Part shown: positions 24,433 through 35,558 of the stretch, piece after piece
Position numbering within the stretch: position 1 is the first letter of the stretch
Layout of the letters: each line of letters starts with the position of its first letter
Origin: Xestospongia muta
Lineage: Eukaryota; Porifera; Demospongiae; Haplosclerida; Petrosiidae
Length of the DNA stretch: 64,000 bases
Assembly: GCA_963693285.1 (NCBI GenBank)
Contig: OY848917.1
Span: 1,800,501-1,864,500, forward strand
Reading direction: 5' to 3'
The notes under the pieces: model-generated
What the model was told of the DNA's origin: nothing
What the model saw: the letters and a program-made list of their open reading frames with translations, nothing else
The model's database searches: none
Made by a program: the position numbers and the translations under genes

Positions 24433-26910
24433 TTAAACTGATATCTCCATAGCACTAGAGTTACTGCTTGATGAGTCAAAGTTAACAAACTTCTGAAGTT
24501 CACGTTTAGAGAGCCAAGTAAAAAACGTAAGCAATATTATAGGTAAAATGTTAGCAATAGAGCTAACGACACCACTGTTGCCTCCAGCAATGAAAATAAC
24601 AGCTGTTGAATACGTATATGAAAAGAGAATAACGAAGAGAATAACAAGAGCATGAGTTACTCCACGGAAAATGAAAAATAACACTTGACTTTTGTAAAAG
24701 ACATTAAACATATCTTCATAATGGTCATATATGTCAGCAAAAGCGTATGTGAGGTAAAATAAAGCTACAACAAACGTAGCAACTGTTGACAAAACTTGTA
24801 ATGGATTAGCTAAAGCCGCAATGACAATACCAGTACCATGAATAGAGACTACCACTGCACTTGTAAAAAGTATAGCAAAAGATCCTATCCATTGATAAAA
24901 GATTATAGCGTTTTTTTGACATTGATTTAAGGGTTTGCTTCTACTGCAGAGTAAGATATTTGGAAGAGCAATAAGATTGACTCTTTTCTTTGTTCCTACA
25001 ATTACTGTTGAAATGACTCCGCACAAAAAAATTGATAAAGCAAGACCAACAATCACTAAATAATATATAGAAGTTAAAGTAGAATTCCAAGTTATGCCAA
25101 ACTTGGAAATTTCAATGACATCCGAGACAACAACCATTATAATAACTAAAAATAAAGTTGATATAATTGCCCAGAATAAACTTTTAAATCGAAATCTTTG
25201 AGTCTTTTTTTTAGGTTTTTCAGATCTCATATGAAGTAACTCATACTTATTATATAGCATTGATGATGTCATTATTACGGAAGCAACAAGTAAACAGATT
25301 AGTGCAAATACCATTATGTAGATGTGAACTTGGAATATATGTTCCTTTTCAAATACTGCAAAATCATTTGTTTCTAAATTTTCTTTGTAAGAGGAATATC
25401 CTTGTAGTGATGAGTCAGCTCCATGATCTATAACAGATAATCGGTGAGTAGTGTATAGTTTCAGCTGTAAATTAGAAACAGTATTAAAATTAAAAACAAT
25501 ATTTAAATGTATTAGAACAAATCATTAAGTATAGTATTTAGTATTGCTTAATATGTAGGGTTGACCTGATAAAAAATGATTGATTTACAGGTATTATATA
25601 AACACCTACTAGAAACTAGAAATTAAATAAATAAAATTTTTAAAAATTAAAAGGTAGAAGCAACTACGATCCAGATGTAATGATGTCAATGCTGAAAACA
25701 AAGAAACATGGTTGATATGAATGTACAACTCATTTATTAGTAACCAAATCTTTTAGTTAAGTAAAGGCTGTTAAAAAATATAAATAATACAAATGTTAGA
25801 ATACTGTATTACTGATTAAAATTTTATTATAAAATTAAATAAGAAGTAAAGAAGTAATTAAAACATTTAAAATTAAAGATGCTAATAATAGAGATGACAA
25901 TAACAAAAAGTACAAAACAAGGTATGTGAAAATCCACACAACAAACAATAAGTGTATATCTTCCTAATAAATAGTTACCATGTTACTTTGTTAGGAATTT
26001 TGTATTTGTGTGTACAAAGTACTAAGCCTAACTGACTTCTGTAATTTCTGGCATTATTAACCCCACACTTATTTTTATTTTTTTTTTACTTGTACAATCA
26101 TAAATAAACACAAATTTATCAGCAAATTTCTCAAACTTTAATCATTTATGTGTATATATAATATGTAGTATATATATCTTATATACACATATAATACACA
26201 ACGCACATATATACCCTATAAAGAGATTCTTAACTGTCCATAAATACAATTTGTAAATATGTTAGATTTTATGGAATAATGGTGGCATATTAGTATGACT
26301 TTTATTATAAGATTTAAATATATTACATTATGGTTTATTAGTCCATATGTATTACATAATGTCCACCTCTGAATCATGATATTACACACACACATAAACT
26401 TATTACTATAAAACAATTATTATAACAACTGAATGTTTGCTCACATCAGCAGTTTACTCTTAAAATTAAATTTCATATGTTTGATTAATTTAAATGACTA
26501 ACCCATATAGTGGCATCATTCAAAAGTCGAATCTTCTCAATACTGCTTATGTTTTGACAAAATGGGTCAACAGTAATAGTTGCATAATATATATCATGTG
26601 AATAGGTCCTTAATGATAAACCTTGAAGAAACTGTGGATAAGCATATACTAGAATTTGGGAGGAGACCCAACGATAAACATAGATAGATGTGTTGTTAGT
26701 TGATATACTTTCATTGTCCTTAACAACATAAGTCACTTCCACTATTAATGCTGGATGTTGATTTGCTGGATAAAATGCACGCACTAGATTTAGCATGTTC
26801 TCATCACTAGATAGTAATGACTGCTCTAGTTCTTTAAAAGAACCAATACATTTTTCAGAATAAATGACTGGTAGAAGAAAGAAAAGTAAAACCAAAAGTC
26901 TTACTGACAT
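24433..26910 (-). CDS. 7TM-family protein, copy 5 (two exons)
   Basis: Predicted 479 aa. Exon 1 is 26503-26910 (MSVRLLVLLFFLLPVIYS signal peptide; EKCIGSFKELEQ ectodomain). Exon 2 is 24433-25464. Loop 1 differs (MRSEKPKKKTQRFRFK), and loop 2 (GTKKRVNLIALPNILL) is a residue or two shorter. An extra residue occurs in the FTSAVVVSIHG part of segment 4, and the loop before segment 6 has lost about five residues (MFNVFYKSQVLFF). The tail is short and ends MEISV. Splice sites are identical to the other copies. Frame open throughout, so probably functional; the most divergent of the minus-strand copies. Confidence 0.83.
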
Positions 26911-28238
26911 TTTTTTAGCCTATATAAAAAAGGTTTCATTTTGATTCAGGATCCAGTGTTTTTCAATAGCAAATAAAACATAATGTGTCCAAAGGTACAT
27001 CAATAACAAAAAAGTCATCTCATAGACTTTAGTTAAATTAGGAGATATTAAAATAATAATTATAATTAATTATAGAAATATGCTTAAGTAATGCTTAATT
27101 AATTTTATCTTATATCAATGTTAATACTTACCAAACAATTTATACTTACCAAAACTCAATGGTCCTTATGTGCTTTTCAAGTCACAAAAAAGTGAATCTA
27201 TTCAAACAAACCATTAGAATATATAACATAAGCAACCAGTTACAATTTTGCATGTGTTCTGTTTACCAATTTGAAAGCAAATTCTAATTTTGTACATATT
27301 TGGATATTGTATTTAAATTACACACATTATATAAAAAAGATTACTAATACACCTTATGGGTATTAAAAAGTTATGCATTGATCATAATTATTAGTGCACA
27401 TACTGGAAATAATAATGAAATTATTAACAAAATTATGGCATCTGAAAAGAGAAAAAATCACCACATTTATGGTTTTATTACAATAAATAATGCTAGAAAA
27501 ATATTATCATTGTTATAGTGAAATAAGTTGTTGTGTATAAATGTGCATACAACTTTAATAGGAAACTCTTAAAGCAGTTCTCTGGTAACTAATACTATCA
27601 GAGTATCATAACAATGAGTTTTAAATAGTAGTAAATATCATTTGTTTAGATAATGCAATACATGAATTAGACAACAGTTAGGGAACAATATAATAAAAAG
27701 TACAGAAGAACTATCACAATAGTAGTAAGGTTGGTATGACATGTAAACAAGAAGTGTCACTAGGAGTCCATAGTCTTGTAAAGGTGAGAAAAACCATGCA
27801 ACTACCATTCTATAGTAATAGAAAGCTATAGCAATCTAAGAATTTTCATTTCAAAGAAGTTTTATTACTTGCTATCTAGAGATTGGCTTTATACCATAAA
27901 ATCTCAAAGTGACAGTCAAGAATCATATAATTACTATAACAACTTTCATTACAGGAATTGACTATGGACTACAATTTTGAATAGTAGAAAACAATGTTCA
28001 TGACCATATTTGGAAGTTTACGTACTCGTTTATGAGGTTATGGATAATTAATTTTAAGCTAAATGAATTTAATTATATATTACCTTAAATATCATTCATA
28101 AAAAGGTGTTTTTGATGATACTGCATTATGTAATTGTACACTCTATATTTGTCAAATTATGAACATAGTTAAATTACTATGAATATAATTATATATTTTC
28201 TTATATGGTCAATAATTTTTTTGGCTTGATGCTGTATT
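26911..28238. promoter_or_regulatory. Upstream region of copy 5
   Basis: On the minus strand GAGTTTTGGTAAGTATAAAT followed by TGTTTGGTAAGTATTAA gives two overlapping donor-like GTAAGT sites (GT at 27,149 and 27,131). A TATATAGGCTAAAAAAATG leader abuts the start. The rest matches the other upstream blocks. No gene is seen. Confidence 0.4.
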
Positions 28239-28340
28239 ACATACTTACATGCTCCTTTGTCATATGTGAGGCTATAGCTATAGGCTTCTGGTATGACCTA
28301 CCTTAACTACATATATAACTGAGGTAGGTCATATATATAT
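28239..28340 (+). promoter_or_regulatory. AGGTCA-rich upstream cassette (unit of copy 5)
   Basis: Shortened cassette: CATGCTCCTTTGT, CTATAGCTATAGGCTTCTGG, TATGACCTACC and a single GAGGTAGGTCATATATA. Confidence 0.45.
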
Positions 28341-28739
28341 GTTACAACAAATACTATTGATTTCAATTAAAAACAACAACTGTGACCACTGGATATATGT
28401 TACACCAAATAATGTAACATAAAATGAACTGTACTCATGTGTACATGACATCAAATAGGTTTTTAAAACAATTTATAGTCATTGGCGTCAGAGAAAGGCA
28501 GAGGAGCAATCATCCCACAATCATAAAGATAGTGGAAAGCAGTTTTATTGTAATAAATTTTACACATGATATATAGTTATTCTATACGGTCCATTATTAC
28601 TCCAAGTACCTATTTAACTTACATATCACAGCGATAACACTTCTAAACAGACTGAGAACTTGAAAGTACTTGTCTTAACGTTGAAGCAAAAAATGCCGTA
28701 AAACGTCTTGGGATTGGTTTGTATGAAGGGGTTAAATTC
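28341..28739 (+). other. Conserved upstream module, decayed (unit of copy 5)
   Basis: The first island is present near 28,475-28,530 with a one-base loss (GAGAAAGGCAGAGGAGCAAT). The second island (DETAKG) is absent. No gene. Confidence 0.4.
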
Positions 28740-29625
28740 ATAGGCGGATGAGGCACTTATATTTGGTTTTGCAGTATTTAAAGAGGAAGAAAAGTACAAA
28801 TTTGACAACTAAACAATACCATGCAGTTGTACTAATCAGTCAAATTTTTGCTTGTGTAATATTGACATCATCAAAGCTAGATAGTAGCTATGAGTTACTG
28901 CATATATGATCTAAAAAGTGATAAAAATGAGACTCTAAGATTTCAATTTTAATGCTTATTTTGGGCAGTTATATAAACTTTAATTTTAGTAATCATGATG
29001 GTTGTTGACTTAGATGTCAATGAAATTTTCAAGTTTGTGACAGCTTGGAATTCTACTTCAATTTCTATATACTACTTAATAATTGTTGGTCTTGTTTTTT
29101 TTTTCAATTTTTGTGTTTCATTTCAATGGTAATTGTTGTACAAGCAAAATAGGAGGCAAAGGTATTGCTTTTCATACTCAAGGAAAGGCTAATTTATTTT
29201 ACCAATTCATAGGATCTTTTGCTATTCTTGTTACATGTGTGGGAGTTTCTATTCATAGTACTACTAATTGTCTGAGATTAATAAAAAATCTATTATTTTT
29301 CATTAATATTTTCTATGGGCTAACTCATGTTCTTGTTATTTTCTTCTTCTTTCTTTTTTAATATACTTATTTAACAGCTGTTATTTTATTGGTAGTGACA
29401 ACAGTAGTGTCATTAGCTCTATTGCTAATGTTATACCTTTAATATTGCTTACATTTTTTACCTGTCTTTCAAAACATGAACTTCAAATGTTTTAAAATTT
29501 GAATCATCAAGTAGTAGAATTGGTATAACTGTAAATTCAAGTTATGAGACACATAATTACAGAAGAAAAAAGAACATCCAAAGATAACAGTAAGATAACA
29601 GTTGAAGTTTCTAACGTTTAATTTA
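28740..29625 (+). pseudogene. Decayed exon 2 of the 7TM family
   Basis: Starts with TTTGCAGTATTTAAAGAGG (stalk AVFKEEEKYK), then membrane segment 1 (TSSKLDSSYELLHI), segment 2, loop and segments 4, 6 and 7 recognisable in different frames, with several stops and an internal deletion of the region between segments 4 and 6. It ends with the family 3' flank (TTTAATTTAATGTAAACTAA). There is no exon 1 nearby in this orientation. Confidence 0.8.
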
Positions 29626-29728
29626 ATGTAAACTAAAGAATAGAACTTGTTTGTATATAAGTATAATAATATGATATGTATGCATATTCTAACATAATGC
29701 TAACTTTATAAAATATGAATACAAATAA

Positions 29729-30609
29729 CATAAAATGCACTAAAGTGCTTAACCTCGCTGCGGTGCCCAGTGTAAATCTATTCTGCAGAGTGCATGTAAC
29801 ATTCACATTTAAGATTGGAGAAGGTGTGGTCAAATTAATGATGGATCACGTGATGCACATTACAAACTGTTGTTTGATCACTCAGCATTTCTCTTCAATC
29901 AAAGGGAAAAAAGCTTTGTCGTTTACTGGGTACTTTGTACTCTGATCGACATGTCTGTGAAGCTATAACTGAGTAAGTAATAGTATCATTCAATTGCCAA
30001 GCAAGATTAAGTGCTAAATTCGTGATGAATGTTTCTCTGAGCCTTTACATGACGCTTTAAAATGTTTCAATATTTCATATACAAAATTTATTGTAACTTG
30101 AAAATGAAGCGTTCTTTGGAAACGTCTCGTAGTATAAATATAAAACAATACATTATCTATTAGTAGCAGTTTTTTCAGTGCTTTGAGACGTTTCCTGAAT
30201 GCGTTACTTCGCTCCAAGTCCACAAAACACTTTTCAGAACTTTTCTAACGATTGCTTCGACCAACGAACGGCCTTCTGTCTTGCTGATCCGTAGTCCTCT
30301 AAGATTCTCTACAGCATAATACAAAATCTCGACATTAAGTTTTTTACTTTTCGAGAAACGGCACTTGACCTCTGCAGCCTGAAAATTCTTTTGCGAGTTC
30401 TAAGCTTTCGTTTTCTTTGACGATGTTCTTGATACTACTGTTGTAAAGTCCACACGTTTTTCTATTCGTTGCTAAACGTTGGTAGCTGCTAACTCTTGCC
30501 AAGTTATAGCAGTTCAAAAAAAACAGGCAGTGCAGACACACACACACACACACACACGCACTGACAGACTACATTACCCTCGCTTTGCGCCCACGCACAG
30601 CGAGGTTAA
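29729..30609. mobile_element. TTAA-ended element, longer copy 2
   Basis: Left end AAATGCACTAAAGTGCTTAA then CCTCGCTGCGG; right end CCCACGCACAGCGAGG then TTAA. Both ends, the AGAGTGCATG stretch and the (AC)n-CTGACAGACTAC tract match the element at 20.5 kb, but the ~720-bp interior is different. The paralogous empty sites at about 41,560 and 50,675 (ATAATATAATTATAGGGTAC) show the insertion point. No long ORF, so non-autonomous. The interior contains GC-richer unique sequence of unknown origin. Confidence 0.7.
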
Positions 30610-30755
30610 AAATTATAGGCTACAAAATTAAAATTATGCATATATACAATGTTCATAGATTGTGCTAGCTATGTATGTACAATGTAGGTGTATGGCTCAT
30701 AAAAGTCACTATGAAAAGTACATAACATAATATGAAATGGTTAGTTTGAAATAAA

Positions 30756-31982
30756 ATGGCTGCTTGTACACCATTCCTGAGTCCGTTCTGTCTCCTACTT
30801 ATTCTTATTCTCTCAGGTGATATAGAACTGATTCCTGGTCCTGAAGACGTTGTAAAATGTGTTTGTGAGTCTAGGGAAGATTCTGGTCACGTGATTGCCT
30901 GTGATAGCTGTTCTTGCTGGTCTCATAGTTCTTGTGTCAACATAGCACCTACTGTTGCTGATAAATATCCTTTTCTGTGCCCTTTTTGTATCAAATCAAG
31001 TTTCTTATCCATTTCAACCCTTCGTTCAGAAATTTCACTTCTCAAGGCTCATGTGATAAAATTAGAAAAAATTTGTCGTTCTCTCACTTCTTCCTCAACA
31101 GAATCAATTAAAGTTAGCAATACTTTGGATTCCCTATCTACCAAAGTCCAATCTACAGTTCATTGTTTACCCACTTCTGTCCCTTCTTCATCTATCACCT
31201 CTAACACAGCTGATAATCCTACCTCCTCTATAACTCAACCTATTACCCCTGCTTTATCCATCATCTCTGACTCGAATAACTCTTTGATCTCATCCGTAAG
31301 TCAGCCTATTACTACTTCTCCTTCATTATCCTCCAACTCTAACACTAACAATAGTTCTACCTCTTCTATAATACACCCTACCACAACTCTCCCTTCTTCC
31401 TCCACTATCTCAAGGAGTAATACTACTATCTTTTCTACATCTAAACCTACTTCCAACCATTTTCTCTCCAAGTCCAATGCCTCTTCTTCAGCCAAAGGCC
31501 TCAGATCTTCCAGAAAACCTCCTTATCAGCCCCTTCCTCCTCACCTCCCTCCTCACCTTCCTCCCCACTCTCTCCCCTTACCTCCTCCTCCCCAACCATC
31601 TCTCCACTCCAACCTCTCATCAACTCACCCTCCATCAACTCCTCTCCACTTCCAACTCCCCATCAACACCAACCTCCTCTTTTTTCAAATTTTCATCAAA
31701 GCCTCCCTCCAGCTCTTCCTCCTCCCCCAGCTATTTTCTCCAATGCTCCAGTACCTCCTCATCTATCAACCACTTTCCACAGTCGTCTTCCTCCATCTAC
31801 CCTTCATCCCAACCTTCTCTTACCTCTACCTCCTCCACCTCTTTATTCAAGCAACCCTGCACCACATCCTCCACCTACCTTTCACCCCAATCTTCCACTT
31901 CCGTCGAAACCCCCACTTCTTCCCTCTCCCCACCTCAATCAACTACTACCAGCTCATCAATACTTCCATCCTGCTCTTGTAA
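30756..31982 (+). CDS. LINE first ORF: 2A-like N-terminus, PHD finger, S/T/P-rich region
   Basis: 408 aa frame. Residues 1-21 are hydrophobic (LLLILILSG), leading into DIELIPGP at residues 22-29. That resembles the virus/retrotransposon 2A-like motif D-(V/I)-E-x-N-P-G-P, with Ile where Asn is expected. A C4HC3 PHD-type zinc finger follows: C35, C37, C49, C52, H57, C60, C75, C78. Residues 85-115 could form a short coiled coil, then the chain is Ser/Thr/Asn-rich. Beyond about 31,500 this frame becomes Pro/His/Leu-rich and unlike the preceding part, and the endonuclease frame overlaps it. The native protein therefore either ends near here or was fused with the next frame before a frameshift. In this family PHD fingers occur in ORF1; its role is not established. 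Confidence 0.75.
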   Translation: MAACTPFLSPFCLLLILILSGDIELIPGPEDVVKCVCESREDSGHVIACDSCSCWSHSSCVNIAPTVADKYPFLCPFCIKSSFLSISTLRSEISLLKAHVIKLEKICRSLTSSSTESIKVSNTLDSLSTKVQSTVHCLPTSVPSSSITSNTADNPTSSITQPITPALSIISDSNNSLISSVSQPITTSPSLSSNSNTNNSSTSSIIHPTTTLPSSSTISRSNTTIFSTSKPTSNHFLSKSNASSSAKGLRSSRKPPYQPLPPHLPPHLPPHSLPLPPPPQPSLHSNLSSTHPPSTPLHFQLPINTNLLFFQIFIKASLQLFLLPQLFSPMLQYLLIYQPLSTVVFLHLPFIPTFSYLYLLHLFIQATLHHILHLPFTPIFHFRRNPHFFPLPTSINYYQLINTSILLL

Positions 31983-34839
31983 TTCTTCTGTCCTCTTTAC
32001 TGGGTCTACCTCTCAGTCAGTTAGCTCAAATAATCAACCAGTCTCTTCAAACTCATTAAGGATTTTCTATTTCAATGCACGCAGCCTCTTTCCTAAATTA
32101 GATGATCTGTCTTCTCTATGTTCTATTCACAGCCCCGATCTAGTCTGTATTGTTGAATCCTGGTTATCTCCTGCCATTACCAATCTTGATATTGCACTTA
32201 ATAACTACTATTTATTTCGCCGTGACCGCAATCGTCATGGTGGAGGTATTGTTATCTACTTAAGATCCCATCTAATTGCCTCTGAAATTCCTCTTCCTTC
32301 TGAAATAGAACTTCTCCTCCTCTCTGTTAAATTTAAACATTACTCATTCACAGTTGGCACTTACTATCGACCACCTTCATCTCCTCATGACCTTGATAAT
32401 CTGTTAGACGTTCTTTCATCTTTCAATCCCTCTATTTTTCTTAACCTCATTCTTTTAGGAGATTTTAATGTCAATTATAATTGTACCTCACCCTTGAAAC
32501 TTAAAATAGATGCTATTTCTAACTCTTTCAACCTTCGGCAAATTGTCAATGACCCTACTCACTTTTCCTACTCTGGTATTCCATCAACTATTGATCTTGT
32601 TTTTATCCCGTCTACTTTTGAAACATCTGTATGTGAAGTTCTCCCACCTGTCTCATATTCAGATCATAATTCCATTCTCTTCGCTATCCCCCTCAAATCA
32701 CATACAACTACAACCCCAACAACTCCTCATAAGGTTTGGTTGTATAACCAAGCTGACTTTGTTCGAGCTAATTCTCTCCTCTGTTCTATTGACTGGTTAC
32801 AAGTTCTTCCTTCTTCTGATCCTAATGCTTCATGGATTATATTCAAAGAACTTTTTCTTCTCATCATGAATTGTACCATCTCCAGTAAACTCACCTTCCC
32901 ATCTAACAAATCTTCTCTCCCTTAGATCAACCACTCCTATCTTAAATGTGTTAAAATAAGAAACTCTCTCTTCATCTCTGCTAAAAAAGTTGGCTCCCCA
33001 AGGCTGTGGGCTGAATATAAATCCTATCATAATGAAACCCTTGCTTATCTTAGGCAGCTGAAATCTAAATTTTTTCAATCCTTATCTACTTCTCCATCTC
33101 CTCGGTCATTCTGGTCTGCTGTTAAACGTGTTCGTTCTAAATCTATTTCTATCCCCTCCCTAATTCAGGATGGTTCTGCTGTTATCTCACCCTCTGATAA
33201 AGCTAATGTTTTAAATCAATACTTTTCTTCATGTTTCAACAACCTAACTACCCCTCTTTCCCCCTCAACTCACCCTCCTGACAATACTTTTTCTCCAGAT
33301 TATTTATGTAATCCAGAAGATATTTGTAACCTTATCTCTTGCATCCCTATTGACACTGCTCCTGGTCCTGATGGTATCTCTTCCATCATGCTCCACAATA
33401 CTGCCTCTAGCATTTCACTTCCTCTCAGTCTTATTTTCAACTCCTCTATTTCTTCTGGTATCTTCCCTACAGACTGGAAGAACTCCTTTGTTGTGCCCAT
33501 TCCTAAATCTAAGTCTCCTTCTTCATCCCCTTCTGATTATCGTCCAATTTCTCTTCTTTCTCTCGTGAGCAAAATTCTCGAACGTCACATATTTAATTAC
33601 TTATACGACTTCTGTTCCTATCATAATCTACTCTCCAACAATCAATTTGGTTTCCGCCCCGGTTTCTCCACTGAAACTGCACTTCTGTCCAATGTGAACT
33701 CTTGGTTTTCCTCTCTGGATTCCAACAAAGCTGTTTGTGCTGTCTTCTTTGATTTAACAAAAGCTTTTGACTCTGTGCCTCATAGGCCATTACTAGACTC
33801 CTTAGCCTCTCTTAATATTCCTCCTATTCTTGTTTCATGGTTTCACAGTTATCTTCAAGGCCGTACTCAACAAGTTGTAATTGAAGGTTCCCACTCTTCC
33901 AAATCTCATGTTATCTCTGGAGTACCTCAAGGCTCAATTCTTGGTCCACTCTTATTTATTATATATATTAATGAACTTGCTGATTTACCCCTTCTCAATT
34001 CAGCAAAACTCACTCTCTATGCTGATGATATCCTTCTTTCTCAGGAAATATCTGCCCCCTCTTCCATGCACTATGTTCAATCTAATATCGATCTCATCTC
34101 TACTTGGATTTCCTCTCATCACCTTACCATCAATTTCCTAAAAACTAAGTACATGATTATTTCTAGGAAGTCCCCTACATTCTTAGCCTCTCTTCCACCT
34201 CTCTGTTTAAACAACTTTCAACTGGACCTTGTTACTTCTTTTAAATATCTCGGTATCATTATCTCCTCCAACCTCTCGTGGTCTCTGCATATCCAGTCCA
34301 TTTGTTCTAAAGCTAGACAAATCATTGGTGTTATCTATCGCTCTTTCTATCAGCATGCATCTCCTCAAACTCTTTTTACTCTTTATCGTTCACTTGTTCT
34401 CCCCCATCTCACCTACTGCTCCTCTGTCTGGGATCCCCCCAAAAATTCGTTCTACTCTACACTCCTTGAAAAAACTCAACTTTTTGCCCTAAGGATGTGT
34501 TCTCACAACTGGTCTAGTGATTATTATTCCCTTCTGTCTTCTCATAACATTTCTCCCCTTTCAACTCGTCGTTCCATCTCCAAATTATGTCTAGTCTATA
34601 AAATTTCCAATAATCTTATATATTTTCCTTCTGATTGCTTTGTTCCTAAACCTCTTCCTACACATCGTTCTCGTCACTATGATGGCCTCATGTACTCTGT
34701 TCCTTTTTCACGCACTTCTGCCTCTAAAAACTCATTTGTTCCTTCTGCCCTCTCACTCTGGAATCCACTTCCCTACTGCGTAAAATCCTCTATTTCATTT
34801 ACTGAGTTTAAACACAATGTAAAAAAACTTGTTTACTGA
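31477..34839 (+). pseudogene. LINE endonuclease-reverse transcriptase ORF with an internal stop
   Basis: One frame runs from about 31,477 to 34,839 with a single TAG at 32,923-32,925. N-terminal Ser/Pro-rich linker, then the APE-type endonuclease: FYFNARSLFPKLDD, VESWLSP, GGGIVIYL, TYYRPPSSP, LLGDFNVNY, STIDLVF, YSDHNSILF. After the stop comes the reverse transcriptase: VVPIPKSK, DYRPISLLSLVSKILE, QFGFRPGFSTETALL, FFDLTKAFDSVPH, VPQGSILGPLLF and the catalytic YADD at about 34,018-34,029. The C-terminal part has the SLWNPLP motif common in CR1/Rex1-like elements. Endonuclease and RT residues look intact, so the copy is young. Native function: target-primed reverse transcription. Confidence 0.88.
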
Positions 34840-35007
34840 AATTTTAAGTATATATATCTACAGTTTCTCTCTCTATATGTATATATGTATATATATATAT
34901 ATATATTTACTTATTTATTTATAATAGTGTCAGATTGTTGTTTGTCTGTTTTTGCCCTTCAGACTAGCTCAACGCTATTGGGCATCAGTTGTAAAAAAAA
35001 AAAATGT

Positions 35008-35200
35008 ACGAACGCTATACATATCAATAAAAAAATCAAATATCAAAGACTCTCTTTTACTAATCACCCGAGGTGGAGAAAACAATTCAACTGATTTATC
35101 ATCTGTTAGCTTTTCACGTAGAGGTTGATGCTTAGTTGGACAAGATATTATATGGAGACAACATTTTGTCTTGATTAACAAATATACGCGAACAAATAGT
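35008..35200 (-). pseudogene. 3' fragment of the beta-helix/multi-TM gene
   Basis: Minus-strand translation (VYLLIKTKCCLHIISCPTKH, then the SVELFSPPRVISKRESLIFD block) matches the last ~60 codons of the gene at 50,806-55,836. It includes the same downstream plus-strand flank. Upstream it breaks off abruptly at about 35,200 into the 3' flank of copy 6. The LINE inserted just beyond its 3' end. Confidence 0.88.
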
Positions 35201-35558
35201 ATCATTCATGGCTATTATGTTCTGTACTTTTCATAGTGACTATTATGGGCCATACAACTATACTGTAAATATATGCAGATATTATTTTAAGTTTGTACCC
35301 AATAATTATATTAATTCTATGTGTATTATGTATTTTATAATATTAGTATATTGTTAGAATGTGTTAGTTTGTTCAATTAAGAAAACGTTTGTATAACAAG
35401 AAACATACAAAAGTTGTTTGAAGCAGCACAAAAAATTAGCAATGTTTGGGCAAAATATTGAGTTGAAGACATAATACATTTACATATTTACATACAACCA
35501 AGCTTCATTCTTTAGTTTACATTAAATTAAACATACAAAACTATTTTCGATGGTATCT
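35201..35558. other. 3' flank of copy 6
   Basis: Non-coding, matching the other 3' flanks (GGGCAAAATATTGAGTTGAAG; TTTAGTTTACATTAAATTAA). No gene. Confidence 0.5.

Larger units (their letters stand above)
30735..35004 (+). mobile_element. APE-type LINE retrotransposon (CR1/L2/Rex1-like), near full length
   Basis: About 4.27 kb ending in a 12-A tail (34,993-35,004). Its limits come from comparison with the paralogous empty sites at 41.67 and 50.79 kb (ACATAACAATAATATGTATG). The upstream flank stops after ATAATATG and the downstream flank resumes at TGTACGAACGC, so any target duplication is only ~2-3 bp. It encodes a PHD finger, a Ser/Thr/Pro-rich linker, an apurinic-type endonuclease and a reverse transcriptase, and has TA repeats in its 3' UTR. 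It is disabled by one in-frame stop and a frame change in the linker. Confidence 0.88.

Noticed and set aside
31301..31495. Minus-strand Glu/Val-rich frame in the LINE
   Set aside because: Complement of the Ser/Thr-rich linker codons; no independent support.
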